NCBI GenBank assembly: GCA_030150795.1
Contig: JASLFF010000127.1
Location: 1 to 7,660 of the forward strand
Direction of reading: 5' to 3'
DNA from: Terriglobales bacterium
Lineage (GTDB): Bacteria > Acidobacteriota > Terriglobia > Terriglobales > Gp1-AA117
Length of the DNA stretch: 7,660 nt
Below the pieces are notes generated by a model, which was not told the DNA's origin, searched no databases, and saw only the letters and a list, made by a program, of their open reading frames with translations. A program made the position numbers and the translations under genes. This document shows, one piece after another, positions 1 to 6,047 of the stretch (positions are counted from its first letter, which is position 1; every line of letters begins with the position of its first letter).

Positions 1-854
1 ATTTTCTCCATCAGCGCGGGTGAGAGAGCAGAACTGCATGAGCGGACGAAGCGGAGCTTTTCAATTCCTTCAGGCTTCGCGTTCAGTCGCGCAACTGAGA
101 GTTGATGGATCGTCGGCACGCAGGAATACCACGTCACGCCATAATCGCGCACTGTCCGCCAGAAACTCATGGGATTAAATTTGCCCGGCACCACCACGGC
201 GCCGCCCGTCAGAAAAGTTGAAAGCGTTGATGCCACAAGTCCATGGATATGAAACAGCGGCATTACGCACAGAGAAACGTCCTTCGCCGTCAGGCTGTAG
301 GTCGCCGCCACGTTTTTGCATGAGACGGCCAGGTTCTTTTGCTTCAGCGGCACACGTTTTGGCCGGCCTGTGCTGCCGCTCGTATGCAGCACCAGGGCAA
401 TGTCGTCCGGGCTGGGCGGCGTTACCGGCACGCCTTTGGGCGCGCCTTCAATGCTTACGTTGCCCGCTTCATCCATTTGCACGGCAAATACCGGGATGTT
501 CAGGTGCCGGGCTGCACGCTTGGCTTCCTCTGCGCCTTCCGGTGGGACCAGTAAAACTTTGGCTGAAGTATCTTCCAGATAAAAGGAGAATTCCTCAAAC
601 CTGTAAGCCGGATTCAATGGCGCCGCAGTCCCTGCTTCTGCTCCCGCCAGAAAAGCCACAATCGTGGGCACGCCATTTGGAAGCACGTTGGCCACGCGCT
701 GCCCGCGCTCTATTCCCATTCCGGCCAGGGCCTCAGCCATGGTTTTTACCTGGCGGCGCAAAGAGTCATAACTAATAGAGGTTCCGGTCTCAGGAATAAT
801 AAGGGCAGTGGCATTCCCTGGGGCGGCGTTCAACAGCGCAGAGAGGTCATTCAT
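1..854 (-). CDS. AMP-forming acyl-CoA ligase, oxalyl-CoA synthetase (Pcs60/AAE3)-like, N-terminal part; 3' end beyond left edge
   Basis: This is the N-terminal 284 residues of an adenylate-forming (ANL) enzyme, which activates a carboxylic acid with ATP and transfers it to CoA. The phosphate-binding loop reads LHTSGSTGRPKRVPL at about residues 156-170. The MPLFHIHG block (about 198-205) and the TWYSCVPTIHQ and LRFVRSCSSAL blocks (about 241-277) closely resemble what I recall of yeast Pcs60 and plant AAE3, which are oxalate-CoA ligases. Oxalate is therefore the best substrate guess, but the substrate-defining C-terminal half is not in the window. The usual Gly after the loop Lys is Arg here; yeast Pcs60 also lacks Gly at this position. 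No signal peptide is seen, so it is probably cytoplasmic. The ATG at 854-852 has a GGAG about 11 bases upstream; an in-frame GTG seven codons earlier is an alternative start. No oxalyl-CoA decarboxylase is visible nearby. The family is certain; the exact substrate is inferred. Confidence 0.88.
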   Translation of the reverse strand, partial: MNDLSALLNAAPGNATALIIPETGTSISYDSLRRQVKTMAEALAGMGIERGQRVANVLPNGVPTIVAFLAGAEAGTAAPLNPAYRFEEFSFYLEDTSAKVLLVPPEGAEEAKRAARHLNIPVFAVQMDEAGNVSIEGAPKGVPVTPPSPDDIALVLHTSGSTGRPKRVPLKQKNLAVSCKNVAATYSLTAKDVSLCVMPLFHIHGLVASTLSTFLTGGAVVVPGKFNPMSFWRTVRDYGVTWYSCVPTIHQLSVARLNAKPEGIEKLRFVRSCSSALSPALMEK

Positions 855-914
855 TAGAGGCTCAGCTCCGGTCACAAGGGGGTCTCTTGCCTGCGTTCTG
901 GTGCTTGGGCGGCA

Positions 915-942
915 AGTATATACCAGATAAATCATGATGCAA
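915..942 (-). promoter_or_regulatory. Candidate sigma-70-type promoter for the acyl-CoA ligase
   Basis: Read on the minus strand, a TTGCAT box (942-937) is followed after 16 bases by TATACT (920-915). The -10 matches the consensus at five of six positions, the -35 at only three. It would start RNA near 908 and leave a leader of about 50 bases before the ATG at 854. Position and orientation fit, but the -35 is weak. Confidence 0.4.
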
Positions 943-1015
943 GTCGCTGCCGCTTGGTAGTCCCACTGGCTTAAATGAACCGATTGCACTGGCTGAGAAC
1001 CACCGGCTCTTTTCT

Positions 1016-1042
1016 AAATCTCGAGCGCAGCGAGAGATCCCT
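1016..1042. repeat. Small dyad, possibly a copy of a dispersed intergenic repeat
   Basis: TCTCG (1019-1023) and CGAGA (1031-1035) form an inverted pair around the seven-base loop AGCGCAG, followed by GATCCCT. The pattern of a CGAG / GCGCAGCG core followed by GATCCC resembles short intergenic repeats I recall from many soil-bacterial genomes. Only one copy is present in this window, so repeat status is inferred. Confidence 0.3.
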
Positions 1043-1206
1043 ATTGCTGAATTGAGGAGCGTCCTAGCAAACAATTTTCTTTGTGCCGAAATACTTGAAA
1101 AACAAAAGCTTCAGCTCAGAATGCAGCGCAAGGGACTCATTGTTCTGAAACGGTCTATGCAAATAAACGGCCCTAAACGTGCTTTGATCGACAAGAACCC
1201 TCACTC

Positions 1207-1211
1207 GGAGG
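1207..1211 (+). promoter_or_regulatory. Shine-Dalgarno site of the secreted-protein gene
   Basis: GGAGG lies nine bases before the ATG at 1221. It is a full core match and fixes the start of the following gene, whose translation begins directly with a signal-peptide-like segment. Confidence 0.7.
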
Positions 1212-1220
1212 CCTCTAGAA

Positions 1221-1928
1221 ATGAGCGCCAGAAAATGCGTCGCCATGGTTCTGATCTGTATATCTTCTTCAATCGCCCAGACACACAGCGGCACGGTGCC
1301 GCGCTCCGCTGTTACGGATTATGCCGCCCATGCCTCGCAGGATAGCGTCCAGATCGGCGCATCTCTGCTGACCCACAAAGACCTCAAGAAAGTCTTTGCC
1401 GCCAACGTAAATGAGTGCTGCCTCGTAGTGGAAGTGGCTTTTTATCCCGCGAAAGACAATTTCGTAAAAATCTCTCTTGACGACTTTATGCTGCGTGAGG
1501 CGGGCATGGAACTGGGAACTAAATCCTCAACGCCGGAGGTCCTTTCTGCGCGGCTTGAAGTGCAGCCCGTTGCGCCTGATCGCGAGCACCGTCCCGGCGT
1601 GTCCAGCAGCTCAGACATTGGCTATGAAAGGACCACACAGCAGAATGGCCCAGACCGTTCTACTTCCGGCGGGGTCGTTCAGCGCTCCAGCGTGGGCGTA
1701 GGCATCCCCATTGGCGGCAGTGGAGGCTCACGTCTTCCTGAAGGTGGGACTGCGGAAGGCAATCGCCGCGCCATTGAAGCGGAACTCACTGAGAAGGCGC
1801 TTCCTGAAACCACCGCATGGGACCCGATTGCGGGCTATCTGTATTTCTCCGTGCCAAAAAAGAAAAAAGGCGGCTATGAGCTGGTCTACATGGCCGGCGA
1901 CAAGAAAGTTGTCCTGCCGCTCAAGTAA
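1221..1928 (+). CDS. Secreted protein of unknown function (235 aa)
   Basis: I do not recognise a named family. The start is well set by GGAGG nine bases upstream. Residues 1-19 form a signal peptide: positive start (SARK), hydrophobic core (VAMVLICISSSIA), likely cleavage after Ala19. No proper lipobox surrounds Cys13. Residues 25-120 look like a compact folded domain with an adjacent Cys66-Cys67 pair. Residues 125-185 are rich in Gly, Ser and charged residues and are probably a flexible linker. The C-terminal segment (about 199-235) contains AWDPIAGYLYFSVP, then four lysines, then a predicted beta pair ending VVLPLK. A YLYF-type C-terminal motif is something I associate with exported acidobacterial orphan proteins, but this is recollection, not a search result. 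It stands alone, convergent with the BON-domain gene. Export is a fairly safe inference; function is unknown. Confidence 0.8.
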   Translation: MSARKCVAMVLICISSSIAQTHSGTVPRSAVTDYAAHASQDSVQIGASLLTHKDLKKVFAANVNECCLVVEVAFYPAKDNFVKISLDDFMLREAGMELGTKSSTPEVLSARLEVQPVAPDREHRPGVSSSSDIGYERTTQQNGPDRSTSGGVVQRSSVGVGIPIGGSGGSRLPEGGTAEGNRRAIEAELTEKALPETTAWDPIAGYLYFSVPKKKKGGYELVYMAGDKKVVLPLK

Positions 1929-2051
1929 CAGCTATTTCTATAGTTACTCCTCAAGATTGGTGTTCTTTCGATTTATGAAGATTTTGTAGAACGTACGAAA
2001 AGAAGGGTACAGGTTTAGTGAGGATTCACACGGGTTGTCGCGGGCCGCTGC

Positions 2052-2600
2052 CTACTTCCCCTTCCCTGGCACTACCAGGTTGTTCCTGACGGAAAACACT
2101 CCCGGAACACCATTAGCTTGAATTCCGGCCATGTTCTTGTCTGATTCGCGGTCCACTACGCCTTCCAGTGTTACATTTCCGTGGTTCACGATGATGCGGA
2201 TCGGGCGGTTCGAGCCTACGCCATAATGCTGGAGCGGAGCATAACGGTAGATCGCGTTGAACAAGTCGCGGCGCAGCCGGTCGTCGTTGCCCGAGGTCGG
2301 CAGCACTTCAATACGGTTATCGACCCGCTCTACGCCTTCAATTTTCTTCACAACTTTCTCGGCGTCGCCCTTGAGTGCCGGTTCCACGACCTGTCCGAAA
2401 AGGACCACGTCATAACCGTTCAGCTTGAACGCGATGTTATCGAAGGCGCCAAAGTCGGGAAGCATCAGGATACGGTGGCGAACTTCTTTGGTGATGCGCT
2501 CCTGGGCTTTGGCTGAAAATTTCTTGTCGCCCTGGGCCGTTCCGGCGATCACGATAGAGAGGAAGAAAATGACGGGGGCGATTCGGCGGAGGGCGAGCAT
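2052..2600 (-). CDS. Exported protein with two BON domains (182 aa)
   Basis: The protein has a signal peptide (residues 1-23, core APVIFFLSIVIAG, probable cleavage near TAQG). Two BON domains follow, at about 34-100 and 105-176. Each shows the family pattern of a helix, a strand pair with a conserved glycine (GYDVVLFGQV at 62-71; GNVTLEGVVD at 141-150), a second helix and a terminal strand after a V-x-x-V-x-N type turn (VERVDNRIEVL; VFSVRNNLVV). BON proteins such as OsmY and the Kon/BON proteins sit in the periplasm or envelope and are linked to osmotic or membrane stress and to phospholipid or peptidoglycan contact. Which role applies here cannot be told. The ATG at 2600-2598 is preceded by TAAGGAGA with ten bases of spacing. 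It is transcribed away from glnS and toward the gene at 1221-1928. No clear promoter was found upstream on this strand. Confidence 0.9.
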   Translation of the reverse strand: MLALRRIAPVIFFLSIVIAGTAQGDKKFSAKAQERITKEVRHRILMLPDFGAFDNIAFKLNGYDVVLFGQVVEPALKGDAEKVVKKIEGVERVDNRIEVLPTSGNDDRLRRDLFNAIYRYAPLQHYGVGSNRPIRIIVNHGNVTLEGVVDRESDKNMAGIQANGVPGVFSVRNNLVVPGKGK

Positions 2601-2732
2601 AGGATTGGGTTCTCCTTATTGGATTGTCCGTGTGTCTGCCTAAAAACACAAGATGTGGGATTGGTCTAAGGGGTCGCAAGCCGAGGGATTGTTAAAGCCG
2701 CAATAAAAACTGAATCGAGCACAGAAAACCCA

Positions 2733-2761
2733 TTGACTTCGGTGACGACTCATGCTACATT
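2733..2761 (+). promoter_or_regulatory. Strong sigma-70-type promoter with extended -10
   Basis: TTGACT (2733-2738) is followed by a 17-base spacer and TACATT (2756-2761), with TG at 2753-2754 giving an extended -10 (TGC before the hexamer). This is five of six at -35 and four of six at -10 with ideal spacing, the best promoter in the window. Transcription would start near 2768, about 230 bases before glnS. It serves either glnS with a long leader or an independent small RNA. Confidence 0.55.
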
Positions 2762-2767
2762 AAATCG

Positions 2768-2886
2768 TTTATTTGCAATGGTTTGGAAGCTTCTTGGGGC
2801 TTGGTCCTGAGGCCGGATGTCACTAACTATAAAGAAGCATTTCAGAGCACTTTGCCGGGGTTGAAAGGGGGCAACCCCGGGGTTGA
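2768..2886 (+). ncRNA. Candidate structured RNA (small RNA or glnS leader)
   Basis: Starting at the predicted start site of the 2733-2761 promoter, the transcript can fold into a long imperfect hairpin. GCAA (2775-2778) faces TTGC (2852-2855). GGTTT (2780-2784) pairs with G-U wobbles to 2845-2850, with one bulge. GAA (2786-2788) faces TTC (2841-2843). GCTTCTT (2789-2795) pairs perfectly with AAGAAGC (2832-2838). A small inner stem, GGCTT against AGGCC near 2798-2813, is possible. A GC-rich stem at 2855-2880 follows at once. I do not match it to a known RNA family. A 6S-like regulator, another small RNA or a glnS leader are all possible. The folding is by eye and the 3' end is a guess. Confidence 0.35.
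2855..2885 (+). repeat. GC-rich stem-loop with embedded 14-base perfect palindrome
   Basis: CCGGGGTTG (2855-2863) pairs perfectly with CAACCCCGG (2872-2880) around an eight-base loop, AAAGGGGG. The right arm overlaps CAACCCCGGGGTTG (2872-2885), a perfect palindrome, so CCGGGGTTGA is also a direct repeat (2855-2864 and 2877-2886). The right arm can therefore pair to either side, giving two mutually exclusive structures. The sequence after it is only moderately T-rich (GATTTGTGTAAGTTTTT), so it is at best an imperfect intrinsic terminator. Confidence 0.5.
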
Positions 2887-2919
2887 TTTGTGTAAGTTTT
2901 TGGAATGCTAGTTGAGATA

Positions 2920-2936
2920 GGGAGGGGGAGGGTAGG
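2920..2936 (+). other. G-rich purine tract
   Basis: Runs of three, five, three and two G are separated by one or two bases. It could form a two-tier quadruplex in RNA. It lies more than 60 bases before the glnS start, too far to be its Shine-Dalgarno. Possibly just low-complexity sequence. Confidence 0.3.
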
Positions 2937-2939
2937 TCG

Positions 2940-2974
2940 AAATCAGGTCACCAGGAACGGAAATCCCCTGATTT
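2940..2974 (+). promoter_or_regulatory. 8-bp stem-loop in the glnS leader
   Basis: AAATCAGG (2940-2947) is a perfect inverted match to CCTGATTT (2967-2974) with a 19-base loop; the stem ends 24 bases before the glnS ATG. It could be an RNA leader structure or a two-fold protein binding site. No role is shown by the sequence itself. Its position just ahead of a start codon with a poor Shine-Dalgarno is suggestive only. Confidence 0.35.
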
Positions 2975-2998
2975 GAAAGAACCACTTAAGATAGAAAT

Positions 2999-4717
2999 AT
3001 GACCGAAGCGAACGCCAGTATGAAAGCTGATCCAGCGCCCGCAGCCCCCGAGCCCGCGCGTCCTTCCAACTTTATCCGCGACACTATTATTGAAGACCTG
3101 AAGACCGGCAAGTACAACGGCCGCGTGTGGACACGCTTTCCCCCGGAGCCGAACGGCTACCTGCACATTGGCCACGCCAAGGCCATCTGCCTTGACTTTG
3201 GCCTGGCCGACGAATTTGGCGGCGGCACCAATCTGCGCTTTGACGATACCAACCCGGAAAAAGAAGAGACCGAATACGTTGAATCCATCATGGCCGACGT
3301 GAAGTGGCTCGGCTTTGAATGGGAAGGTCTCTATTATGCCTCGGATTATTTCCAGCAACTGCATGATTGGGCTGTGCAACTCATCAAGGCCGGCAAGGCT
3401 TACGTTGACGATTTGAGCGCGGACGAAATCCGCAAATATCGCGGCACCTTGACTGAGCCGGGCAAGGAAAGCCCGCATCGCAATCATTCCGTGGAAGAAA
3501 ATCTTGATCTCTTTGCGCGGATGAAGGCCGGCGAGTTTCCTGATGGCTCACGCTGCCTGCGGGCCAAAATCGATATGGCTTCGCCCAACCTCAACATGCG
3601 CGATCCGGTGATGTATCGCATTCTGCGCAAGCCGCATCACCGGACCGGCGACAAGTGGTGCATCTACCCGCTTTATGATTTTGCCCACGGCCAGTCTGAC
3701 TCGCTGGAAAAAATCACGCACTCCATGTGTACTCTGGAGTTTGAAGATCATCGTCCACTCTATAACTGGTACATCCAGGAACTGGGCATCTTCCCCTCGC
3801 AACAGATGGAGTTTGACCGGCTCAGCCTGACCTACACGCTGCTGAGCAAGCGCAAGCTGCTGCAACTGGTGCAGGAAGGCCGGGTGAAGGGCTGGGACGA
3901 TCCGCGCATGCCCACCTTGAGCGGTATCCGACGCCGTGGCTACACGCCGGAAGCGCTGCGCAATTTTGTGGCAAACATCGGGGTCACCAAGACCAACGGC
4001 ACGCTTGAACTGGCCATGCTGGAGCATTTCGTGCGCGAAGACCTAAACCGTCGCGCGCTGCGGGTGATGGCCGTGCTGCGGCCCTTGAAGGTCGTGATCG
4101 ATAACTATCCGGAAGGCAAGACCGAAGAGATGGACGCGGTCAACAATCCTGAAGATGAGAGCGCGGGGAAGCGTAAGGTGCCGTTCTCTCGTGAGCTTTA
4201 CATTGAGCGCGACGATTTTCAGGAAGTGCCGCCGAAAGGCTACTTCCGTCTCTCACCGGGAAAAGAAGTGCGGCTGCGTTATGGCTATTTCATCACGGCA
4301 CAAAGCGTGGTCAAGAATGATAAGGGCGAAGTGGTGGAAGTCCACGTAACTTATGATCCTGCGACGCACGGCGGCAATGCTCCGGATGGACGCAAGGTGA
4401 AATCCACCATCCATTGGGTATCAGCGGCGCACGCAATCAATGCTGAAGTGCGGCTCTATGACAATCTCTTCAGCAAAGAGAATCCCAATGATGTTCCTGA
4501 AGGGCAGGATTTTACCGCCAACCTGAATCCGAATTCGCTGGAGATTGTGACCAACGCAAAGCTCGAGCCTTCATTGAAGTCCGCGGAGCCGGGCGCGCGT
4601 TACCAGTTTGAGCGGCTGGGATATTTTTGCGTCGATACGGATTCAAAGTCGGAAGCGCAGGTGTTTAATCGCACCGTGGCGTTGAAGGATACCTGGGCCA
4701 AGAAGCAATCAAAGTGA
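2999..4717 (+). CDS. glnS: Glutaminyl-tRNA synthetase
   Basis: This class I aminoacyl-tRNA synthetase attaches glutamine to tRNA-Gln in the cytoplasm. At 572 residues it matches the E. coli-type enzyme (about 554) plus a short Ala/Pro-rich N-terminal tail (residues 1-20). The HIGH signature is in [14 protein letters not shown] (HIGH at 56-59). [12 protein letters not shown] (79-90), the RGTLTEPGK block (148-156), [11 protein letters not shown] (186-196), IYPLYDFAH (222-230) and [12 protein letters not shown] (239-250) build the active site. The KMSKS-equivalent loop is LLSKRKL (281-287), with WDDPRMPT at 299-306. The C-terminal half is the anticodon-binding beta-barrel region, including [17 protein letters not shown] and ending [14 protein letters not shown]. 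No extra C-terminal YqeY-like domain is present. The ATG at 2999 lacks a clear Shine-Dalgarno; an in-frame ATG at 3020 is an alternative that would remove seven tail residues. The likely promoter is at 2733-2761. Its stop overlaps the next gene's GTG. Confidence 0.97.
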   Translation: MTEANASMKADPAPAAPEPARPSNFIRDTIIEDLKTGKYNGRVWTRFPPEPNGYLHIGHAKAICLDFGLADEFGGGTNLRFDDTNPEKEETEYVESIMADVKWLGFEWEGLYYASDYFQQLHDWAVQLIKAGKAYVDDLSADEIRKYRGTLTEPGKESPHRNHSVEENLDLFARMKAGEFPDGSRCLRAKIDMASPNLNMRDPVMYRILRKPHHRTGDKWCIYPLYDFAHGQSDSLEKITHSMCTLEFEDHRPLYNWYIQELGIFPSQQMEFDRLSLTYTLLSKRKLLQLVQEGRVKGWDDPRMPTLSGIRRRGYTPEALRNFVANIGVTKTNGTLELAMLEHFVREDLNRRALRVMAVLRPLKVVIDNYPEGKTEEMDAVNNPEDESAGKRKVPFSRELYIERDDFQEVPPKGYFRLSPGKEVRLRYGYFITAQSVVKNDKGEVVEVHVTYDPATHGGNAPDGRKVKSTIHWVSAAHAINAEVRLYDNLFSKENPNDVPEGQDFTANLNPNSLEIVTNAKLEPSLKSAEPGARYQFERLGYFCVDTDSKSEAQVFNRTVALKDTWAKKQSK

Positions 4718-5964
4718 GCGGAAGTCATGGCGGAGCCAGAAATTTGAGATACCGGATCGCAGCATTCATCTTCAGCTTGTTGGTGTACGCAGGTGCGTTT
4801 GCCGCGCAGATTACAGGCACGGTAACAAACGCCACCACCAACAAACCTTCCTCCGGAGATGAAGTAACGCTGCTCTCGCTGGCCAATGGCATGGAAGAAG
4901 CAGGAACCACCAAAACCGATAGCAAGGGCCATTACACACTGAATGTCCCCGATGAAAACGCGCAGCATCTTGTTCGCGTGGCGCGGCAGAGCGTGCACTA
5001 TTTCAAAGCTGCTCCGCCGGGCGTCACAACGGTTGACATCACGGTTTACGACGCAGGCACTCAAGTAGAAGGCCTGGTCACAGATGCGCGGGTTTTTCAT
5101 TTGCAGGCCAGCGGCGGCAACATGGACGTACAGGAGCTGTACATCCTCAATAACCAGTCTCAGCCGCCGCGCACAAAAATCGGCAACCAGACTTTTGCCA
5201 TCACGCTGCCGGATGGCGCTCAGATGGGCGAAGCCTCTCTTACTGGTCCAGGCGGCATGCCTCTCACGGTGGCCGCGGTCCCTTCCGGAGCGAAGAACCG
5301 TTACGCCTATGATTTTCCGATTAAACCCGGACAGACGCGCTTTGAAGTGAATTACAAAGTCCCGTATGGCGGATCGCATGAGTTTACCCTGCGGCCGGAA
5401 TCACCGTTAAGCGAACTTGGCGTGCTTCTGCCCAAGAGCATGAAGTTCAATGGCGTTTCCGGCGGCTTTGCCCAGGATGTTGACGAAGCCGGACTCGCCG
5501 TCTTTTTCGCCAAGAACGTTCCTGCGAATCAGGAAGTGAAGTTTTCCGTCTCCGGTGAAGGTCTGATTCCCAATGAAACTCAGGGCGGCGGCAATCCGGG
5601 CCAGCCAACGAGTGAGAGTAGTGGTGGAACCCCCATCCCAAACTCCTCCGGCGGCACGCGCGAGGCTCTGTGGTTTATCGTGGGCGCGCTGGTGATCTTG
5701 ATCGGCGGCGGCGGGTTTGTTATGTGGCGTAAGAGCGCGGCTGCAAGAGCTGCTGCGCAAGATCCTAAAGCAGCCAGAGTCGCGTCCAAGACAAAAGCGC
5801 AAGCGCAGGCCGCTAAACCGCAGGGCGACATGCTGGACGTACTGAAGGATGAACTTTTCCAGCTTGAGACTGATCGCGTGAGCGGCAAGATTTCTCAGGA
5901 AGAGTATGAGAAGAGCAAAGCCGGGCTGGATACGCTCTTTCGCCGCCAGATGAAAAAGAGATAG
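4714..5964 (+). CDS. Single-pass membrane protein with carboxypeptidase-regulatory-like N-terminal domain
   Basis: The order of parts in this 416-residue protein is clear. A signal peptide or anchor (about 12-31, [17 protein letters not shown]) comes first. A carboxypeptidase-regulatory/Cna-B-like beta domain (about 32-112, [10 protein letters not shown] and the [15 protein letters not shown] turn) follows. Next are further beta-rich sequence (113-282), a Gly/Ser/Pro/Asn linker (285-315), a transmembrane helix (about 318-337), a basic Ala/Lys-rich stretch (338-370) and a short helical tail (about 372-416, [22 protein letters not shown]). The tail recalls SHOCT-like or CcmH/CcmI-associated short helical segments. 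The beta domains should face the periplasm and the tail the cytoplasm. Function is unknown; a role in envelope or cytochrome-c assembly is only a guess. The GTG start makes a GTGA four-base overlap with glnS, suggesting translational coupling. A TTG at 4744, eight bases after a GGAG, is a real alternative that still keeps the signal peptide. Confidence 0.85.
   Translation: MSGSHGGARNLRYRIAAFIFSLLVYAGAFAAQITGTVTNATTNKPSSGDEVTLLSLANGMEEAGTTKTDSKGHYTLNVPDENAQHLVRVARQSVHYFKAAPPGVTTVDITVYDAGTQVEGLVTDARVFHLQASGGNMDVQELYILNNQSQPPRTKIGNQTFAITLPDGAQMGEASLTGPGGMPLTVAAVPSGAKNRYAYDFPIKPGQTRFEVNYKVPYGGSHEFTLRPESPLSELGVLLPKSMKFNGVSGGFAQDVDEAGLAVFFAKNVPANQEVKFSVSGEGLIPNETQGGGNPGQPTSESSGGTPIPNSSGGTREALWFIVGALVILIGGGGFVMWRKSAAARAAAQDPKAARVASKTKAQAQAAKPQGDMLDVLKDELFQLETDRVSGKISQEEYEKSKAGLDTLFRRQMKKR
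4732..4735 (+). promoter_or_regulatory. Possible Shine-Dalgarno pointing to the TTG start at 4744
   Basis: GGAG lies eight bases before an in-frame TTG at 4744. The GTG at 4714 has only a weak purine stretch (AAGAAG) upstream. If this site is used, the membrane protein starts [10 protein letters not shown], a neat signal-peptide N-terminus, and does not overlap glnS. Confidence 0.35.
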
Positions 5965-6036
5965 CAAGACGCAACCAAGACAGCTCTCGCTATCGACCCT
6001 TGCGGATGCTCATCATCCGTTCAGGAGCAATTCGCT

Positions 6037-6040
6037 AGGA
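6037..6040 (+). promoter_or_regulatory. Shine-Dalgarno site deciding the glycosidase start
   Basis: AGGA lies seven bases before the GTG at 6048 but sixteen before the in-frame ATG at 6057. Spacing therefore favours the GTG, giving a protein beginning [14 protein letters not shown]. Confidence 0.45.
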
Positions 6041-6047
6041 ACTTACC

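Larger units (their letters stand above)
855..1220. other. Intergenic region between divergent genes
   Basis: No convincing gene lies in this 366-base stretch between the left-pointing ligase gene and the right-pointing secreted-protein gene. The short open frames here lack a ribosome binding site and any recognisable protein character. It holds the candidate ligase promoter (915-942) and a small dyad element (1016-1042). For the rightward gene only a weak promoter candidate is seen: TTGTTC at 1140-1145, then 16 bases, then AATAAA at 1162-1167. Confidence 0.6.

Noticed and set aside
218..775. 185-codon plus-strand open frame
   Set aside because: It is antisense to the acyl-CoA ligase, and the predicted protein is Pro/Arg/Cys-rich without domain character.
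1140..1168. TTGTTC and AATAAA as a promoter for the gene at 1221
   Set aside because: It matches three of six at -35 and four of six at -10, no better than chance expectation in an AT-richer intergenic stretch.
1052..1345. 97-codon plus-strand frame overlapping the secreted-protein start
   Set aside because: It has no ribosome site, overlaps a gene with strong start evidence and has no recognisable features.
1925..2004. Weak hairpins between the convergent genes (for example 1930-1945, and 1963-1970 with 1996-2004)
   Set aside because: The stems are short, AT-rich, wobbled or bulged with long loops, and no clear T tract follows. A terminator is expected here but none can be shown.
2778..2810. 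Ten-codon open frame (MVWKLLGAWS) at the start of the glnS leader
   Set aside because: It has no ribosome site, lies about ten bases from the predicted RNA start and has no glutamine codons, so it does not look like an attenuation peptide.
4600..5379. 259-codon open frame on the minus strand
   Set aside because: It lies antisense across the end of glnS and the membrane-protein gene, both well supported; its protein is rich in Arg, Cys and His and has no recognisable domain. It is a shadow.
5407..5967. 186-codon minus-strand frame
   Set aside because: It is fully antisense to the membrane-protein gene, with low-complexity Ala/Leu/Arg composition typical of a shadow frame.
6003..6019. Short stem-loop (CGGATG with CATCCG) between the membrane protein and the glycosidase
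   Set aside because: It has only six pairs and no T run after it, so it is not convincing as a terminator.
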